Assembly (NCBI GenBank): GCA_944470555.2
Contig: OX104134.1
Span: 108,308,701-108,372,700 of the forward strand
Length of the DNA: 64,000 nt
Direction of reading: 5' to 3'
DNA from: Heterobilharzia americana
Taxonomy: Eukaryota; Platyhelminthes; Trematoda; Strigeidida; Schistosomatidae
In this document: positions 59,546-64,000 of the stretch, one piece after another
Layout of the letters: every line of letters begins with the position of its first letter
How positions within the stretch are numbered: the first letter of the stretch is position 1
The notes under the pieces: model-generated
Database searches by the model: none
What the model was told of the DNA's origin: nothing
The model's input: only the letters and a program-made list of their open reading frames with translations
Position numbers and translations under genes: made by a program

Positions 59546-60845
59546 TGAGAGACGGTACCGTCCAGCGTTGTAAACGAAAATGAATCAATCTTTACGAAGC
59601 GCTTTAGTCTCGCCGCGTTTCCGTCTTCAGAATCTTTGAAGGACAACTTGAAGGAGCATAAGAAGCAAATATATACGCACTACATTGTGCAAGATTCACA
59701 TTTGCAAGGCGGCCGAAAAGCCTACGTCAAGTTTGTTTGTTTTAAGGCTAGTGGACACCGGCCAATAGATGGTATAGTGACAAGAAGACCAGTCCTGTTT
59801 GTTTTCGATACATATTGTATTGAATATTCTTGAAATGCTGTCGTCCGGCGTTCGTAATCGCCAAGTTTTTAGAAGGTTTCTGGACAGTAACTCAGTGGTT
59901 GTTAATTCATAATCATCCCTGCAACTTTCTGCTTTTTATGACAGTAGTTCTTTGGCTAGGAAGTTGACGGGAGTTGAATTGGACTGCATAAGACCATTGC
60001 TAATATCCGGTACGGTTGCATTTGATGTTAGTGATTTTGTTGATCCATACCATGACAAACGACTGAATAATCAAGATGTGTTCAATATGCGCTATCGCCT
60101 CTTCGCTCAGTGTAATTTGACCGGTATGCGACTTTTCCCGTGAAACCATTTTGTTATAGGCAGTTATGAAAAATTGCAGGAGCGCAAAATTAGTCAAGGT
60201 GAATAGGCATCCTACTCTGTCACAGAGGATGGAGATCTGAAATACTTTTTCTTTGTCACAGCAGACCAACTGAAATCTGCTGACAATCGTTTTGATCTTC
60301 TGGGTTTCGATGGCACCTATAAGACTAATAATGAGAACGTTTTTCTCTACAAATTCGTAGCCATCGACGTCAACTTCATGGCTATCCTCATATATTTTGC
60401 TATCATAAACAACAAGACAGCAGAAGTGACTGGTGAATTTCTGAGATTTTTTAAGAATGTTATTGGGAGTTGTCGAATGAGTGCTTTTATAACAGATGAT
60501 TGTCCTGAAAGTGTGTCTGCATTATGCCACGTTTTCCCCCACTCACCTCCTGTATCGTATGCATATCATTTGCAACGTGATCAAAAGGGTAAGCCTGTGT
60601 ACCAAATTATCAAGAAAATTTTAATGTTTGCACAGATTACAACCGGAGGTGCTGTTGTACTTCTTTCGGATGTTGTACAGAAAGAATATGGAGAAGTTAT
60701 TGTCAGTGAATGCATCACAATTTTGTTTAGTTTCGAAAGTTGCGTTGTTCGAATAGAGTGTATGGATACAACATTTCCCAGGTACTTGTTATCCTACATC
60801 TTACCTCGTAAATACAAGTGGGTTGCTATTTACCGTCTGTAAGGC
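59546..60845 (+). pseudogene. Mutator-like (MULE) transposase relic
   Basis: The N-terminal frame from 59546 reads VNENESIFTKRFSLAAF, then GRKAYVKFVCFKAS. A second frame (59833-59968) carries CCRPAFVIAKFLEGFWTVTQ and LLIHNHPC, a zinc-binding Cys/His pattern (CC...HxH) as in MULE/FAR1-type proteins. The core in the 59952 frame crosses two stops (60141, about 60204) and reads RFDLLGFDGTYKTNNENVFL, ILIYFAIINNKTAEVTGEFL, then SAFITDDCPESVSALCHVFP. These are the DGTY and TDD blocks of the MULE transposase domain, with the first two catalytic Asp. The end (PRYLLSYILPRKYKW) may be a decayed SWIM segment, with an internal deletion before it. Mutator-like elements (Curupira) are described in schistosomes. 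Terminal inverted repeats were not found by eye. Confidence 0.8.
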
Positions 60846-61625
60846 GTTCTGAACAATTGTTCACACTGTCGTGTCATTATGAACATTCGTATTATCCTTT
60901 ACACTAACATTAATTTTACTATTTTAAGGTGCACAATCCATATTCTTGTTATCGCTGACTCACAAATTACCTTGATTGGTTTATATTTTATTAATATATT
61001 GAAAGTTGTGCATTAAAGTGAAGCCTGATGAGATCTAATTGAAGACAACATTGTTCGCTTATATGTCTTGTTACGATTTTCATAATGGGAATTTTTAACA
61101 CTTTGAAACATTATTGAATCAATATTAGAAGGTGAAATTTCGGTGTAACGGAAAAGGTTGTACAAGTATTTCACTAAATAGGGAAATGAGGTGTCACTCA
61201 CACACACATTCGAGACAATCCATGAATACATACCATTCCACTTAATTTAACCTGGACAACTGGGTAGTATCAACCCTCACACAAACGCACAAACAAATCA
61301 TGGCTCATAGTCCAGTAGTGCATATGTACCTAAACTAGGTTGTGTCGGACTCACACAAAAACAGCAACAGCACTAGACATTCAGTGAATTTTTATCAAAT
61401 AATGTAATACTATCTTTGCTTTTGCTATAATACTGTTTTATTAGATGTTTACGGAAAAAATGTGTACAATAGTTGCTAATATTGAGTGTACCCTTCGTTT
61501 GAAAAACTAAAGGCATCTCAACAGAGAAACGTTGTATTCACAGAAGTCGACTCATTCGATCGAGTAAATCAACAACAGGAAAATAACAAGTCATCGTGTT
61601 AACTATGTGAAGTTATAAACCATTA
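60846..61625. other. Carrier intron sequence, nothing recognised
   Basis: AT-rich. No element ends, exons or RNA genes seen. Confidence 0.4.
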
Positions 61626-61760
61626 GTTTAGGCACTTGACTTTCAACCCATGGGTTCGAACCCAGCCCCGCCCACCGAGTTTGAGCAGCCATTTAGTATC
61701 ATTAACTTTCAGACATTAGGTATGCTCAGTGCTCGCGTTTACTAGGTTCGATTTCTTTTT
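61626..61760 (+). mobile_element. tRNA-like SINE, family 3
   Basis: TTAGGCACTTGACTTTCAACCCATGGGTTCGAACCCAGCCCCGCC contains an A-box-like TTAGGCACTTG and a perfect GGTTCGAACCC B box (61655-61665). It continues ACTTTCAGACATTAGGTATGC. A pol III promoter is plausible, but no full tRNA cloverleaf was found. Confidence 0.6.
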
Positions 61761-61899
61761 AATATACACCATCAGTACTCAGTTCTTCAACTCAGTGGTT
61801 ACTAAACATGATGAACAACACTAAAAAAACTTCAATGATTGACACTTATAAAACACTATAGTTAACAATACATTTAATCCAATCCTACGGGAGGTGGAC

Positions 61900-62090
61900 T
61901 ATGACCCAAATATCTCAATGGTAACGTCACCGAATGAAGCACTGGATGAAGACGGCTAGGATCTTAGAGGGAAAGCCAGTTCGCCCGAGATTGCAGAAAC
62001 GCCCTGTTAACGAGTGTTAACAAGTGCGAAGTCTAGGTGAAGCAGGACTTCCTCCCGGTTACTTCCAACCAACCAAAGGATGTTATGCTA
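61900..62090 (+). mobile_element. tRNA-like SINE, family 2
   Basis: CTCAATGGTAACGTCACCGAATGAAGCACTGGATG, then GCCAGTTCGCCCGAGATTGCAGAAACGCCCTGTTAACGAGTG parallels 29850-29945. CTAGGTGAAGCAGGACTTCCTCCCGGTTACTTCCAACCAACC is the 3' part. Confidence 0.6.
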
Positions 62091-62174
62091 AACGAAGACT
62101 AGGAGTATTATAAAGAAGGTACGCTGATATTTTCAAAACACAGTCAAATTTCGACAAAAATATATTGAACTAAC

Positions 62175-62585
62175 CGTGATGGCAATACTCCAACAAGGGT
62201 AGGAAGAAGACCTTTAAATAAGGCTGTAGGTCCTTCCAAACGGCAAATATCAATCAATGAACGAAGAATAACAGACCTTCGGAATCCAGAGGGTTTAGGA
62301 CTTGATGATTCATTGGGAATGTCAAATATCGGAGGTTTTGTAGAATTATTATGCAGAAAATTCACCGATTTGCGATCTGTATCGAATCTCTGACCATTTG
62401 TTTGACTTTGTCTTTCACTAGATAGCAGATATTTAGTATGTGAAAAATGAAGACTGCGACAAGGGTCTGAAGAGAGGTTCGAACTGAGCGAAGAAGTAGA
62501 TAGTACAAATCCTTTTGATGATTGAAGACGAACTTTAACAACCTCTAATGGACAGGTTAAAACAGCGCCGACTGTTCCACCAATA
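62175..62585 (-). CDS. SLC25A36: SLC25A33/36-like carrier, exon with first signature and long loop
   Basis: The most 5' exon visible, 411 nt, from a CTCTTGCAG acceptor to a CACG|GTTAGT donor. Its first base completes a codon, then IGGTVGAVLTCPLEVVKVRL gives transmembrane helix 1 and the first carrier signature (P-L-E-V-V-K). About 100 residues of Ser/Asn-rich loop (SSKGFVLSTSSLSSNLSS to SSPKPSGFRR) precede SLIDICRLEGPTALFKGLLP and TLVGVLPSR, the matrix helix, glycine turn and helix 2. The loop is roughly twice as long as in human SLC25A36 as I recall it. The visible exons total 387 residues. The missing first exon should hold only the start Met and about ten to twenty residues, and lies beyond 64000 or was not recognised. 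Confidence 0.93.
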
Positions 62586-63540
62586 CTGCAAGAGGTAGTA
62601 CAATAATAGCAAATAAGTAAAAAATAGAAAATTCCTTTCTAGAAACAATACTAAAGTATACATTCAGTAGCTTTATGCTCACTCGATTAATAAATGAACA
62701 TGCATTGAATAGTTTGACAAAATCACTTGCCTTTGAGTTCCGTGTTTTTACTATTTAACAGTAAAGCAAATTTACAATCTTGCTGAGATTTATGCCCTCT
62801 ATAAGAATCGGACTCTAGTAGGGCAGTCGTGTCTAAAAATGCTACCACTGGACAGCACTAGCCACAGCTGACCAACTGAAACACTGATTCTCTACAGTTA
62901 TGTATATCTGAACCGAGCACAGAAGGAAATTTTACAGATTTTTTTCAGTTATATTAATTCTCTAACCATATTTACAGTTTCCCTGAACAAATAAATTTAC
63001 TTGATTCCCTGAAAATTCCCATTAGTTAGATTATAAATATCTAGATAATATAAGAATCTTGTTTCGATTTTCTGAACATTCTTGGATTATTTTTACGTAG
63101 AAATCTACTTTTGGACAAAAGGGTTAGTATGAAATCACCACAGAATCCCTCAGAGTTTATTAGTGAAGTGCCGTGAGAAACGAACAGATACTAGGTAGTA
63201 ATTTGAAAGTCAGTAAGTGGTGAGAAAAGTATTAAATTGAGAGACGTGGAGAGTGTGCAGAGAAAATAAAAATGGAGCGGATTATAACAACACAAACGGG
63301 GAAAATGAAGGGGACCGACCACTTTTATAAGCATATGAAAAGTCACGTGTTATAAAAATAAGTTCAGGAAAATTGTATTCTTCTTCAATTGACAGTTAGA
63401 AGTGTAGCTTAAGTCCGCACATTTATAATATCTCCAGAGGATCATGACTCACCGGTTAGTAAAAGGCAACGACATGGAAAACAAAATGAGAATCAATGAG
63501 AATTATCAATATAAAAGCATAACTTGGGCATTGTGGTGGC
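62586..63540 (-). other. Carrier intron 1, nothing recognised
   Basis: I searched the minus strand for a short first exon ending in an AGG-type helix-1 start and found none. No element recognised. Confidence 0.45.
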
Positions 63541-63544
63541 ATGT

Positions 63545-63725
63545 AATTCCATTTTACTTGGTTTGTTAGATGAATCACACAGTGAAACAATGTCGTTATT
63601 TACTGGATACCGTCTCGGATACAATTAAATGCCATGTCAAGGTAACTTCACAACTGTGAGAAATGCTCTATATGGTTCTCCTTCTATGCGTAATAATTTA
63701 TAACCGAGATGTTATCAGTAAGTAA
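63545..63725 (+). repeat. Dispersed repeat X, copy 4
   Basis: CACACAGTGAAACAATGTCG, then GGATACAATTAAATGCCATGTCAAGGTAACTTCACAACTGTGAGA keeps the block order of the copies at 6730 (minus) and 42985 (plus). Confidence 0.55.
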
Positions 63726-64000
63726 TAACGTTTCAATGCGACACGCCTGAAAAACAAAGTAGAATGGAATAATCATTAGTCGAAGAAAGTCATAAAGAGA
63801 AACAAGATAAAGCCATAACTATAAACTATATAGTGGAATAGAACAAGCTGCTGCGCAATACACTCCACCCTTAGCAAACGATTGAATATCTTAACGGTGT
63901 CACAGTTGGGGAAAGTATATAAAAAAAAACCCTCCAGGGCTGTACCGACTTTCCAAGTAAGTAAGTAAAATGGTAAACACAATCAACCACATCATCAATA
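63726..64000. other. End of window, nothing recognised
   Basis: AT-rich, no supported feature. Confidence 0.35.

Larger units (their letters stand above)
57594..62174 (-). other. Carrier intron, 4.6 kb, packed with elements
   Basis: GTTAGT donor at 62174 and TCTAACAG acceptor at 57594. It contains RTE-A pieces (57850-58290), a SINE, a Penelope remnant, a MULE relic and further SINEs. The only unannotated long part, 60846-61620, shows nothing I recognise. Confidence 0.8.

Noticed and set aside
61650..61670. tRNA gene suggested by a perfect B box GGTTCGAACCC
   Set aside because: No complete cloverleaf could be fitted around it, and similar tRNA-like heads recur at 49230 and 58370 attached to a common repeat body, so it is a SINE.

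Overview
The window looks like nuclear DNA of a blood fluke (Schistosoma or a close relative). No single marker proves this. The evidence is the combination of RTE-type non-LTR retrotransposons with APE endonuclease, Penelope-like elements with a GIY-YIG domain, tRNA-like SINEs, short repeats carrying hammerhead-ribozyme-like cores (as in the schistosome SM-alpha family), a Mutator-like transposase relic, and small host exons separated by multi-kb introns. Nothing prokaryotic was seen. The species cannot be told from the sequence alone.

Two host genes are visible. On the plus strand, an internal exon (1601-1779) and a terminal exon (19075-19341) join in frame across a 17.3 kb intron. They encode an acidic, disordered C-terminus that I do not recognise. 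It ends in a PCNA-interaction-like peptide, and the internal exon appears to have lost one base. On the minus strand, five exons (62585 down to 46275) encode nearly all of a mitochondrial pyrimidine-nucleotide carrier of the SLC25A33/SLC25A36/Rim2 type. All exon phases agree, and one intron starts with GC instead of GT. The first coding exon lies beyond the right end of the window.

Everything else that can be recognised is repeat. I call the two main retrotransposon families RTE-A and RTE-B. RTE-A has one nearly complete copy (38.84-42.77 kb, minus) with an uninterrupted 972-codon endonuclease/reverse-transcriptase ORF. It also has at least seven decayed or rearranged copies (1.87, 3.4, 31.1, 37.5, 50.2, 55.4 and 57.9 kb). 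RTE-B is present as three almost identical but dead copies (1-1184, 12393-16055, 34069-37436). They share the same inactivating mutations and carry several microsatellites embedded in the reverse-transcriptase region, including a (CTGG)n tract of 414 bp in one copy and 146 bp in another. One RTE-B copy interrupts an RTE-A copy. Another sits in the loop of a large, more than 99% identical inverted duplication (arms 7993-9601 and 16306-17910) that lies wholly inside the intron of the plus-strand gene.

Penelope-like remnants lie at 5.0-6.6, 23.7-25.0, 28.4-29.5 and 58.5-59.2 kb, all on the plus strand. A MULE transposase relic lies at 59.55-60.84 kb inside a carrier intron. Short SINE-like units are scattered throughout. 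Most of the remaining DNA is AT-rich intron or intergenic sequence in which I recognise nothing.
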